Below are positions 5,901 to 13,323 of a DNA stretch of 21,502 nt, piece by piece (positions within the stretch are counted from its first letter, which is position 1; the number at the start of each line of letters is the position of its first letter). Position numbers and translations under genes: made by a program. The stretch spans positions 1 through 21,502 of the forward strand of contig SFIS01000053.1 in assembly GCA_004555245.1 (NCBI GenBank), in the 5' to 3' direction. The notes under the pieces were generated by a model. That model was not told the origin of the DNA. It ran no database searches and saw only the letters and a list, made by a program, of their open reading frames with translations. The stretch is from Bacteroidales bacterium. GTDB taxonomy: Bacteria > Bacteroidota > Bacteroidia > Bacteroidales > Bacteroidaceae.

Positions 5901-7991
5901 ATGGCAGAGACTGCAAAAAAAACTAACAGATGCGGCAGCAAATGCAACGCGAAGGCTGCTGAGAAGAAAACCAGTGTCGTCAAGCATATCGGATTGGTGA
6001 AGAACGACCCGTGGCTTGAACCGTACGAAGATGCCATCAGAGGACGTCACGACCACGCAAAGTGGATGATAGACAAACTCACTAACAATGGCAAAACCTC
6101 ACTGGCGGATTTCGCTTCCGGATACCTCTACTTCGGACTACACCGGACTGCGAGAGGCGGATGGGTGTTGAGAGAATGGGCGCCAAATGCCACGGCAATA
6201 TATATCATAGGAGACTTCAACGGATGGCAGGAGAATGAGAAGTATGCCATGAAACGTATCTCTGAATCCGGCAACTGGGAACTCAAACTGCCGAAGGCCG
6301 CGCTGAAGCATGGAGACCTGTACAAGATGAAAGTGAAATGGAATGGGGGAGAAGGCGAACGAATACCCGCATGGACACGTCGTGTAGTACAGGACGAGAC
6401 GACAAAGATTTTCTCGGCACAGGTGTGGGCTCCGGAAGAGGAATACAAGTGGGAGAAGAAATCTTTCCGCCCGAAGAAAGACCCGCTCTTCATCTACGAA
6501 TGCCACATCGGCATGGGACAGGATGCGGAGAAAGTGGGCACATACACCGAGTTTAAGGATAATGTGCTGCCGCGCATCGTGAAAGACGGCTACAACTGCA
6601 TACAGGTGATGGCCATTCAGGAGCACCCTTACTATGGCTCGTTTGGATACCATGTCTCTAACTTCTTCGCCGCATCGTCGAGGTTCGGAACACCGGAAGA
6701 GCTGAAGGCCCTCATCGACAAAGCCCACCAGCTCGGCGTGGCTGTCATCATGGATCTCGTACACTCTCATGCTGTGAAGAACGAGGTGGAGGGACTGGGG
6801 AATCTCGCTGGAGACCCAAACCAGTATTTCTATCCCGGAGCACGCCGCGAACACAACCAGTGGGATTCGCTCTGCTTCGACTACGGCAAGGACGAGGTGC
6901 TGCACTTCCTGCTCTCTAACTGTAAATACTGGCTTGAGGAATTCAAGTTCGACGGCTTCCGCTTCGACGGCGTGACATCTATGCTCTACTACAACCACGG
7001 CCTCGGACAGGACTTCGGCGGATATGGCGACTATTTCAACGGCGCACAGGACGACAACGCTCTCTGCTATCTCGCACTCGCAAACAAATTGATTCATGAG
7101 GTCAACAAGAACGCCATCACAATAGCCGAGGAGATGTCGGGCATGCCGGGCCTCGCAGCCAAGTTTGAAGACGGCGGCATGGGCTTCGACTATCGTCTCG
7201 CCATGGGCATACCCGACTACTGGATAAAAATGATAAAGGAGAAGAGCGACGAGCAATGGGGCGTCTTCGACATCTTCTGGAAGATGACAGACCGCCGCAA
7301 AGACGAGAAGACCATCTCGTATGTAGAATCGCACGACCAGGCTCTCGTGGGCGACAAGACCGTCATTTTCCGTCTTATAGACGCTGACATGTACTGGCAT
7401 TTCAAGAAAGGCGACGAGAACGACGTGGCGCACCGCGGAATCGCGCTGCACAAGATGATACGCCTCGTGACATGCTCGACAATCAACGGCGGATACCTGA
7501 ACTTCATGGGCAACGAGTTCGGACATCCGGAGTGGATTGATTTCCCGCGCGAAGGAAACGGATGGAGCTATAAATACGCACGCAGACAATGGAACCTCGT
7601 GGACAACAAGGAGTTGTGCTATCACTATCTCGGAGATTTCGACCAGAAGATGCTTGAAGTGCTGAAGAGCGAGAAAGCCTTCAACAAGACTCCTGTGACG
7701 GAGATATGGCATAACGACGGCGACCAGGTGCTCGCATATACACGCGGCGACCTCTTGTTTGTCTTCAACTTCAACCCGACAAAATCATTCACCGGTTACG
7801 GCTTCCTCGTCCCGACAGGCTCGTACAGCGTCATGCTGAACACAGACAGCCCCGCCTTCGGCGGCAACGGGCTGAATGACGATTCCATCACACACTTCAC
7901 AAACTACGACCCGGCGTATGTAGAGGAGCATAAAGAGTGGCTGAAACTCTATCTCCCCGCACGCTCGGCTTTGGTACTGAAGAAGAACTGA
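5901..7991 (+). CDS. glgB: 1,4-alpha-glucan (glycogen) branching enzyme, GH13, eukaryotic-like type
   Basis: A 696-residue cytoplasmic enzyme that cuts alpha-1,4 chains and rejoins them as alpha-1,6 branches in storage glycogen. After a Lys/Cys-containing N-terminal extension of about 33 residues comes a CBM48-like domain (about 68-180: WVLREWAPNATAIYIIGDFNGW). The GH13 barrel follows: VIMDLVHSH (282-290), DGFRFDGVTSM (351-361, nucleophile D356), ITIAEEMSGMP (406-416, acid/base Glu in the AEE triplet) and YVESHDQALVGDKT (474-487, D479). The C-terminal beta domain ends in RSALVLKKN. The wording DGFRFDGVTSMLY, SGMP and ESHDQALVGDKT is closer to eukaryotic GBE1 and plant starch branching enzymes than to E. 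coli GlgB, as is common in Bacteroidetes. A hairpin begins inside its stop codon (7990-8019). No other glycogen gene is adjacent. Confidence 0.95.
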   Translation: MAETAKKTNRCGSKCNAKAAEKKTSVVKHIGLVKNDPWLEPYEDAIRGRHDHAKWMIDKLTNNGKTSLADFASGYLYFGLHRTARGGWVLREWAPNATAIYIIGDFNGWQENEKYAMKRISESGNWELKLPKAALKHGDLYKMKVKWNGGEGERIPAWTRRVVQDETTKIFSAQVWAPEEEYKWEKKSFRPKKDPLFIYECHIGMGQDAEKVGTYTEFKDNVLPRIVKDGYNCIQVMAIQEHPYYGSFGYHVSNFFAASSRFGTPEELKALIDKAHQLGVAVIMDLVHSHAVKNEVEGLGNLAGDPNQYFYPGARREHNQWDSLCFDYGKDEVLHFLLSNCKYWLEEFKFDGFRFDGVTSMLYYNHGLGQDFGGYGDYFNGAQDDNALCYLALANKLIHEVNKNAITIAEEMSGMPGLAAKFEDGGMGFDYRLAMGIPDYWIKMIKEKSDEQWGVFDIFWKMTDRRKDEKTISYVESHDQALVGDKTVIFRLIDADMYWHFKKGDENDVAHRGIALHKMIRLVTCSTINGGYLNFMGNEFGHPEWIDFPREGNGWSYKYARRQWNLVDNKELCYHYLGDFDQKMLEVLKSEKAFNKTPVTEIWHNDGDQVLAYTRGDLLFVFNFNPTKSFTGYGFLVPTGSYSVMLNTDSPAFGGNGLNDDSITHFTNYDPAYVEEHKEWLKLYLPARSALVLKKN

Positions 7992-8019
7992 CACATCTGC
8001 CACATGGCGAAGAGATGTG
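7990..8019 (+). terminator. hairpin at the 3' end of glgB
   Basis: ACACATCT (7990-7997) pairs perfectly with AGATGTGT (8012-8019), and inside it GCC pairs with GGC around the loop ACAT. It starts in the glgB stop codon. There is no U-run, so it may stabilise the glgB 3' end or terminate inefficiently rather than act as a classical terminator. Confidence 0.5.
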
Positions 8020-8049
8020 TACAGGATAATGTAACGCAACAATTTGTGT

Positions 8050-9195
8050 ATGACATATAACCGTATAACAGACAGCACCACAGCCGAGAGGGCTGTGTGT
8101 GCTGTCGTGTTTTGCTTGTTCGTTTTCGTGTTTGTGTATTTCTACCAGACACCGACACTTGCATACGCACAGCATGTGCTGTCGAAAGGGGCTACGGTCT
8201 ATCATAGGCTGCCGAGCGCACTGCTCGTGACTTTCGTCCTCTATCTCCTGCAACGCCTGACGCTTGCAGCCACAAGACTGCATGGCGCAAGCCATGCTCT
8301 CACTTATCTCCCGTCAATGCTCGTTTTGGCTTTCATGACATCTGTACACGCTGAGGATGGGGGAGGGCTCGCCATGTCTACATGGGTATATGCCATACCT
8401 CTTATACTGCTTTTGTATTTCTTTATCGTAAAAGCTGCAAAGCTCTATCTGCCAGCCTCTTCTACTGCGTACAGCTTATTCTCGTCGCGTAATCTCACCG
8501 TCAGTCTTTCAATCATGTCGGTGATGATGATTTCCGTGCTATGCCTGACAAACGGCAACGATCTCTTCAACCGTCAGATAAAGGCAGAGCGCATGCTCTT
8601 GGACAGGGATTATGCCGGCTTGGCAAACGAGGGATGCAGGGGCGGACGCTCTTTCCTGCCAGACTATCTCGCACCTTCGGCTTTCCAGCCTCACGTGAAG
8701 TTGGAGACTGACACGACACTCACTCTTCTGCGTGCCATCGCACTCGACAAGTGTGGAGGCATAGCCGACAGCCTGTTCTGCCAGCCGGTCGTAGGCAATA
8801 CCGCTTCCCTGATGCAGCTTGAGAACGTCAAGCCGCTGATTGTCTCACGGAAATTCTTGATGAGACATAAGTCGCAGGACTACAGACTATGCGCCATGCT
8901 CGTAGGCAGGGAACTTGACCGTTTCGCTAACCGCATGGCATCGTTGTGCAACCTGTCATCGCCAACGGCGAACGATTCTCTGCCACGTCATTTCAGAGAG
9001 GCGCTTGTGCTCTACCAGCATCTGCGCTCTGTGCCTGTCACGCAATATCAGGATTCTGTTCTTGAGGCAGACTACAACGATATGCGGGACATGCTGCAGG
9101 AATGTGCGACAGAAAAAGAGAGGCAATACGCCATGTGGAAGAGCTATCGTAACACCTACTGGTACTACTACCATTATGCCTCAACAAACCGCTGA
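8050..9195 (+). CDS. polytopic membrane protein with large C-terminal domain, function unknown
   Basis: A 381-residue protein from ATG 8050; a TTG six bases upstream is a less likely start. Hydrophobic segments lie at about 16-33, 57-74, 82-98, 112-130 and 149-166, giving about five membrane helices. A soluble, helix-rich C-terminal region of about 210 residues ends in a Tyr-rich tail (YWYYYHYA). The break between the fifth helix and the soluble part (NRQIKAERMLLDRDYAGL) resembles Bacteroidales proteins annotated DUF6057, which carry helical repeats after the membrane part. This assignment is from memory and is tentative. It follows glgB by 58 bases on the same strand, and the hairpin between them may separate expression. 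Confidence 0.7.
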   Translation: MTYNRITDSTTAERAVCAVVFCLFVFVFVYFYQTPTLAYAQHVLSKGATVYHRLPSALLVTFVLYLLQRLTLAATRLHGASHALTYLPSMLVLAFMTSVHAEDGGGLAMSTWVYAIPLILLLYFFIVKAAKLYLPASSTAYSLFSSRNLTVSLSIMSVMMISVLCLTNGNDLFNRQIKAERMLLDRDYAGLANEGCRGGRSFLPDYLAPSAFQPHVKLETDTTLTLLRAIALDKCGGIADSLFCQPVVGNTASLMQLENVKPLIVSRKFLMRHKSQDYRLCAMLVGRELDRFANRMASLCNLSSPTANDSLPRHFREALVLYQHLRSVPVTQYQDSVLEADYNDMRDMLQECATEKERQYAMWKSYRNTYWYYYHYASTNR

Positions 9196-9216
9196 CAATG
9201 CCGCCGTTCGTTGTTG

Positions 9217-9231
9217 TGTCACATAGTGACA
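9217..9231 (+). terminator. small hairpin after the membrane-protein gene
   Basis: TGTCAC and GTGACA pair perfectly around a 3-base loop, flanked by TTGTTG (9211-9216) and CAACAA (9243-9248), which can extend the pairing. It lies 22 bases after the stop codon. There is no U-run, so termination is only a suggestion. Confidence 0.35.
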
Positions 9232-9272
9232 TCATCTCGTTGTCAACAAAGGCGCGACACGTGGCAGGGTGA

Positions 9273-9294
9273 TTGCAAAAAATGTATTTTGCAA
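9273..9294. promoter_or_regulatory. 8-bp inverted repeat upstream of the arabinose promoter
   Basis: TTGCAAAA and TTTTGCAA are separated by six bases. The repeat lies about 80 bases before the -7 element of the aldose 1-epimerase gene, so it could be an activator or upstream operator site. No second copy of the same repeat was seen in the window. Confidence 0.35.
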
Positions 9295-9351
9295 CCAAAA
9301 CGGATGTTTTTTCGGCTATATTCTTAAAATTAATAAAATTCAACATACAGT

Positions 9352-9384
9352 TTTGCCTTATTATCTGTTTTTTTTGTAACTTTG
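9352..9384 (+). promoter_or_regulatory. Bacteroidetes promoter of the arabinose cluster
   Basis: The -33 element TTTG (9352-9355) and the -7 element TAACTTTG (9377-9384) are separated by 21 bases, a full match to the Bacteroidetes consensus. Transcription should begin near 9390. It is the only convincing plus-strand promoter seen between 9196 and 20900, which suggests that much of the cluster is read from here. Confidence 0.7.
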
Positions 9385-9396
9385 CGTTTACAAAAA
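9371..9396. promoter_or_regulatory. candidate operator over the -7 element and start site
   Basis: TTTTTGTAA (9371-9379) and TTACAAAAA (9388-9396) form a perfect 9-bp inverted repeat with an 8-base spacer. It covers the -7 element and the predicted transcription start, an ideal place for a repressor. AraR, encoded downstream, is the natural candidate. That link is inferred. Confidence 0.5.
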
Positions 9397-9401
9397 TTAT
9401 T

Positions 9402-9554
9402 AAAAAGAATATGCTTACGGCATCATGGGCATATCCGCATACAGATGACATCGCCAGAACATCGAAAACAGGAACTGGACCATCGGAGCGAGGCGACCTG
9501 CTTGCCTTACGCCTCAAGCACATCGGCATATTCTTTTATGTACTGAAAACCTGA
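9402..9554 (+). promoter_or_regulatory. structured leader (possible leader peptide) of the arabinose cluster
   Basis: AAAAGAATATGC (9403-9414) pairs perfectly, 12 bp, with GCATATTCTTTT (9526-9537), closing a domain of about 111 bases. Inside it, GAGGCG (9490-9495) pairs with CGCCTC (9510-9515), and TCAT/ATGA with GGC/GCC can form another helix. The same region holds an open frame of 47 codons (ATG 9411 to TGA 9554) starting about 20 bases after the predicted transcript start. It may be a cis-acting RNA, a leader peptide, or both. It matches no riboswitch I know. Confidence 0.45.
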
Positions 9555-9580
9555 TTAAGATTACCCTAAAAGATATACAA

Positions 9581-10738
9581 ATGAAAAACCTGATCAAAGC
9601 AAGCTTATTCGCCATGATGTCTTTCGTGACAGCATGCACAACCTCAACATCTACATCTGTCTTGGACAAGTGTCCACAGCAGGAAGCGTTTGATTCTGTA
9701 GTGAATGAAATTCCTGTAAAGCTCTTCCATCTCACCAATGCGAAAGGCATGGATGTCCTGATTACCAACTTCGGCGGAAGAGTTGTTTCTGTTTGCGTAC
9801 CAGACAGGAACGGAGTGCAACAGGATGTCGTTCTCGGTTTTGACAACCTGAAACAATATACCGACAGCGTGAACAGCCCATCTGACTTCGGCGCAGCGAT
9901 AGGACGCTATGCCAATCGCATCAAAGACGGAAAGATTACTGTTGACGGAACAGCAATCCAGCTGCCGACAAACAATTTCGGACATACACTGCATGGCGGA
10001 CCGGACGGATGGCAATACAAAGTCTATTCTGCCGAACAGACATCGGAAAACACACTGAAACTCACATTGGTATCAGAAGACGGAGACATGAACTTCCCCG
10101 GGAAGGTGACTGCAAAAGTCGTTTATACTGTCACCGACGACAATGCTCTCGACATCTCTTACGAGGCTACAACAGACAAGACAACAATCATAAACATGAC
10201 AAACCACTCGTATTTCAACTTGTCCGGTGACGCCAACAACACAATCCTTGAAGATTCGCTCTTGCTCAACTCCTCAAACTTCACTCCTGTAGATTCTACT
10301 TTCATGACAACGGGCGAAATCCGCAGCGTGGAAGCTACTCTCTTTGACTTCAGAAAGATGAAGGCAATAGGGCAGGACATAACCGACGACAACCTGAAGA
10401 ACGACGAGCAGATGCGCTTCGGCAACGGTTACGACCACAACTGGGTGCTCGACACGAAAGGCGACATCAACACCTGCGCCGCTGTCCTGAAATGCCCGAA
10501 GAGCGGCATAATGCTGCAGATGTACACAACAGAGCCGGGTGTGCAGGTATATACAGGCAACTTTCTTGATTCTACAGCACACGGCAAATACGGCGTAGTC
10601 TATGCACAGCGCACCGGCATCTGTCTCGAGACGCAGAAATACCCCGATTCTCCTAACAAGCCGGAGTGGCCTTCACCTCTACTCAAGCCGGGCGAAAAGT
10701 ACACAAGCCGTTGCATATACAAATTCTCGACGTTCTGA
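9581..10738 (+). CDS. galM: aldose 1-epimerase (mutarotase), lipoprotein
   Basis: A 385-residue enzyme that interconverts alpha and beta anomers of aldoses. The N-terminus carries a lipoprotein signal peptide with the lipobox VTAC (Cys19), so it should be anchored outside the cytoplasm, probably in the periplasm. Family motifs are GRYANRI (108-114), TLHGG (136-140, H138), TNHSYFNL (207-214, catalytic H209), GYDHNW (283-288) and LETQKYPDSP (349-358, catalytic base E350). The length fits a GalM domain of about 350 plus the signal peptide. As first gene of the arabinose cluster it probably prepares the sugar anomer for the downstream symporter. The frame stays open past its TGA into coding-like debris. 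Confidence 0.92.
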   Translation: MKNLIKASLFAMMSFVTACTTSTSTSVLDKCPQQEAFDSVVNEIPVKLFHLTNAKGMDVLITNFGGRVVSVCVPDRNGVQQDVVLGFDNLKQYTDSVNSPSDFGAAIGRYANRIKDGKITVDGTAIQLPTNNFGHTLHGGPDGWQYKVYSAEQTSENTLKLTLVSEDGDMNFPGKVTAKVVYTVTDDNALDISYEATTDKTTIINMTNHSYFNLSGDANNTILEDSLLLNSSNFTPVDSTFMTTGEIRSVEATLFDFRKMKAIGQDITDDNLKNDEQMRFGNGYDHNWVLDTKGDINTCAAVLKCPKSGIMLQMYTTEPGVQVYTGNFLDSTAHGKYGVVYAQRTGICLETQKYPDSPNKPEWPSPLLKPGEKYTSRCIYKFSTF

Positions 10739-11020
10739 CCTCTTCAGTTTTCCTGCCAGCCAGGATGGTACTGGGATACCTCAATCGAATGGAAATATGA
10801 TAGCGGAAAGTATTGGAGTTCTGACGGTTCAATAATCTATAATTATGCTTATGCTCTTACTTTCGTTGGTAACTATTTCGAACTGGATGAATTATGTAAT
10901 CGACGGGGTATTCCATTAGACCTGTTTTAGATTAAAAGGTCAGAGGGACAAGTGCTTTGGCTCAATATCAAGGAACCAATAATCCAAGACTACCGAGCGG
11001 AACTCATCCATTTGCGTAAA
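10739..11020 (+). pseudogene. coding-like remnant between galM and the symporter gene
   Basis: In the same frame as galM, the bases after its TGA read 63 codons without a stop, rich in Trp and Tyr, including SCQPGWYWDTSIEW and LTFVGNYFELDELCNRRGI. A TAG at 10928-10930 interrupts, then 30 more open codons (including EGQVLWLNIKEPIIQDYRAE) run to TGA 11021-11023. Another frame carries protein-like residues over about 10983-11115 (such as AILSGMYKQQKFDDIDNES). No start codon fits, and I do not recognise the family. It looks like the decayed end of a gene, with frameshift and stop mutations. A readthrough extension of the epimerase is less likely. Confidence 0.45.
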
Positions 11021-11116
11021 TGATGCTATACTGAGTGGAATGTACAAACAACAGAAGTTCGACGACATAGATAATGAATCCTTGGCTTCCCAATGTATGA
11101 GAAATGCACATATTTC

Positions 11117-11156
11117 GTCAAATTGTCAACTTGCCAACTCGTCAACTTGTCAACTG
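11117..11156 (+). repeat. octamer tandem repeat before the symporter gene
   Basis: Five contiguous 8-base units: GTCAAATT, GTCAACTT, GCCAACTC, GTCAACTT, GTCAACTG. The array ends 45 bases before the start codon at 11202. It has the same sequence family and the same orientation relative to the downstream gene as the repeat before kdsB (3878-3925). Confidence 0.75.
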
Positions 11157-11201
11157 AATAAATACTAACCAAAATCTTAATCATACAAAACCTAAAAACA
11201 A

Positions 11202-13181
11202 ATGAGTGTAATAGAAGCATTACAAAACAATGGTTTTAAAACCATCGATTATGTTGTTTTCGCAGCCTACATCGTATTGCTTGTAGGATTGGGCATCTTC
11301 CTCAGCCGCAACAAGAAAGGCGAGGAGAAAACATCGAAAGACTATTTCCTTGCTGGCGGAACACTGACATGGTGGGCTGTGGGCGCATCGCTTATCGCTG
11401 CAAACATTTCCGCAGAACAGTTTATCGGCATGTCCGGCTCGGCTTTCTATAGCGGCATAGCACAGGCTGCCTACGAGTTGATGGCAGCTGCTACGCTCCT
11501 CGTTGTCGGCAAGTTCCTGTTGCCGTTGATGATCGAGAAGAAGATTTTCACCATACCGCAGTTCCTGCGCGAACGTTACAACTGGGGTGTGGGGCTTGCC
11601 TTCTCGCTCCTGTGGCTCTTCCTCTATGTCTTTGTGAACCTCACTTCCGTGGCGTGGCTCGGAGCTTTGGCGATACAGCAGATTCTCGGCCTGCCGACCG
11701 ACCTTGTGGTCAACGTGATGGGCATGAATGTCGATCAGGTTCGCCTTGTCATCATCTTCGCCCTCTTCGTCATCGCCGGTACATATTCTATATATGGCGG
11801 TCTGGCATCTGTTGCATGGACCGATGTCATGCAGGTTATCTTCCTCGTCGGCGGCGGTCTTATCACAGCTTATGCTGCTCTCTATGTCATCGGAGCAGAA
11901 GTGTGGGGATGTGGCCCGTTTGAAGCCCTCGGCAATATCTATTCGTGGTGTATCGGACAGGAAGGGGACAAACACTTCAACCTTGTCGTCACGCGTAACG
12001 AAGAGCTCTATCCTGTCATCAACGGTGTCAAGGATGCGGCAGGTGCAATCACACAGCCGTCTGACCCGTATTTCGACAGCCCGGGCATAGTCCTTATCTT
12101 CGGCGCGTTGTGGCTCACCAACCTTGGCTACTGGGGCTTTAACCAGTATATCATACAGAAAGGTCTGGCTGCGAAAAACCTCTCTGAGGCTAAGAAAGGT
12201 ATGATTTTCGCTGCATTCCTGAAGATTCTCATCCCGTTCATCGTATGTATCCCGGGTGTCTGCGCATTCTTCATCATCAACTCTCCTGAGTGTGCCGACC
12301 TTCGCGAACATCTCTTCGGAGCCATAACACGCTCTGACGACGCCTATCCCTTCCTCATCCGCAACTTCACACCGACCGTAGTGAAGGGTCTGTCGTTCGC
12401 TGCCCTCTCTGCTGCTGTCATCTCTTCATTGGCGTCAATGTTCAACTCGACATCGACATTGTTCACAATGGATATCTACAAGCAGCATATAAACAAGAAC
12501 GCCTCTGAGACACAGCTCGTAACCGTAGGACGTATGACGTCTGTCTGTGCACTCATCATCGCTCTCCTCGCCGTCTATCCGCTCATGGGAGGCATCGACC
12601 AGGCTTTCCAGTTCATACAGGAGTATTCTGCTTTCGTTTATCCTGGCGTCGTTGTCATCTTTGGTCTCGGTCTGCTCTGGAAACGAGCTTCCGGCACTGC
12701 GGCTGTTGTTGCCGCCATCGGCACCTTCGGATTCTCTATCCTCTTCAAGTTCATCATCCCTGACGTTCCGTTCCTTATCCGTTCGGGATATGTCTTCATC
12801 TGCCTCATCGTCCTCTTTGTAGGTATTTCCTTGATGAGCAAGAAGGGAGAGAAGGCTGACGAACTGGATGCAGCTACGGTAAAGACACAGCTGTTCTGGA
12901 GCCGTGTGATGTTCCTGATTTCTATTGTGTCTGTCATTGTGCTCGTGTTGTCGTTCGTCAACCACACGCTCATGATACATGGCGTTTGTGGAGCAATGAT
13001 ATTCTTCGCTGCCATGACAGCAACATTGGGATTCTATCTCCGTTCTAATGCCCTTGACAAAGTACAGGATCCGAAACGTATAGCTATCGACCTTGAAATA
13101 TTCAAGACTGACCGTGCTTTCAACTATGGAGCTGCCGGCGTGATTATCATTCTGACTGTTCTGTATATCGTGCTGTGGTAA
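11202..13181 (+). CDS. sodium:solute symporter (SSS family), probable L-arabinose importer
   Basis: A 659-residue inner-membrane protein with about 14 hydrophobic helices. The SGLT-like signature begins early: KDYFLAGGTLTWWAVGASLIAANISAEQFIGMSG (about 47-80, given here as positions; key residues S62, N67, S69, E71, Q72). The conserved sodium-site helix with its Ser-rich run SSLASMFNSTSTLFTMDIYK lies at about 406-425. This family couples sugar entry to the sodium gradient. Its place between the epimerase and araR, with araD, araA and araB following, points to L-arabinose. The corresponding Bacteroides cluster has an SSS transporter at the same place, as I recall. No clear promoter of its own is visible in the 463 bases upstream. 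Confidence 0.9.
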   Translation: MSVIEALQNNGFKTIDYVVFAAYIVLLVGLGIFLSRNKKGEEKTSKDYFLAGGTLTWWAVGASLIAANISAEQFIGMSGSAFYSGIAQAAYELMAAATLLVVGKFLLPLMIEKKIFTIPQFLRERYNWGVGLAFSLLWLFLYVFVNLTSVAWLGALAIQQILGLPTDLVVNVMGMNVDQVRLVIIFALFVIAGTYSIYGGLASVAWTDVMQVIFLVGGGLITAYAALYVIGAEVWGCGPFEALGNIYSWCIGQEGDKHFNLVVTRNEELYPVINGVKDAAGAITQPSDPYFDSPGIVLIFGALWLTNLGYWGFNQYIIQKGLAAKNLSEAKKGMIFAAFLKILIPFIVCIPGVCAFFIINSPECADLREHLFGAITRSDDAYPFLIRNFTPTVVKGLSFAALSAAVISSLASMFNSTSTLFTMDIYKQHINKNASETQLVTVGRMTSVCALIIALLAVYPLMGGIDQAFQFIQEYSAFVYPGVVVIFGLGLLWKRASGTAAVVAAIGTFGFSILFKFIIPDVPFLIRSGYVFICLIVLFVGISLMSKKGEKADELDAATVKTQLFWSRVMFLISIVSVIVLVLSFVNHTLMIHGVCGAMIFFAAMTATLGFYLRSNALDKVQDPKRIAIDLEIFKTDRAFNYGAAGVIIILTVLYIVLW

Positions 13182-13198
13182 TAATTGCGTCATTACAC

Positions 13199-13216
13199 GA
13201 GCCATCACCCGGGCTC
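13199..13216 (+). terminator. small hairpin after the symporter gene
   Basis: GAGCC and GGCTC pair across eight bases, 18 bases after the symporter stop. No U-run follows. It could protect or process the transcript between symporter and araR. Confidence 0.35.
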
Positions 13217-13252
13217 TGACAAGAATATGCTTCCTCAGACATCTTTCTATAT

Positions 13253-13266
13253 CAGAAAAATTTCTG
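13253..13266. promoter_or_regulatory. palindrome between symporter and araR
   Basis: CAGAAA, two bases, TTTCTG: a perfect short palindrome 58 bases before the araR start. It could be a protein-binding site such as an autoregulatory operator, but it differs in sequence from the palindrome at the main promoter. Confidence 0.25.
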
Positions 13267-13288
13267 GGGAAGTAAATCAAATTCTAAC

Positions 13289-13314
13289 AGAACGACAGGT
13301 TCTCCTGTCTTTCT
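13289..13314 (+). terminator. hairpin in the araR leader
   Basis: AGAA, a mismatch, and GACAGG pair with CCTGTC, a mismatch, and TTCT around a 4-base loop. Pyrimidines follow (TTCTCTT) and the araR ATG is ten bases further on. It may attenuate transcription from the symporter into araR, or limit access of ribosomes to araR. Confidence 0.4.
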
Positions 13315-13323
13315 CTTAAAAAC

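Noticed and set aside
6138..7712. A 524-residue minus-strand frame opposite glgB.
   Set aside because: A shadow of a highly conserved GH13 enzyme. Codon bias of the sense strand keeps the antisense frame open.
11117..11156. The octamer array as a CRISPR array.
   Set aside because: Units are 8 bases long and contiguous, with no spacers, and no cas genes are nearby.
11220..12311. A 363-residue minus-strand frame (and another at 12435-13280) opposite the symporter.
   Set aside because: Highly charged, Asp/Glu/Arg/His-rich antisense image of a hydrophobic transporter, with no family features.
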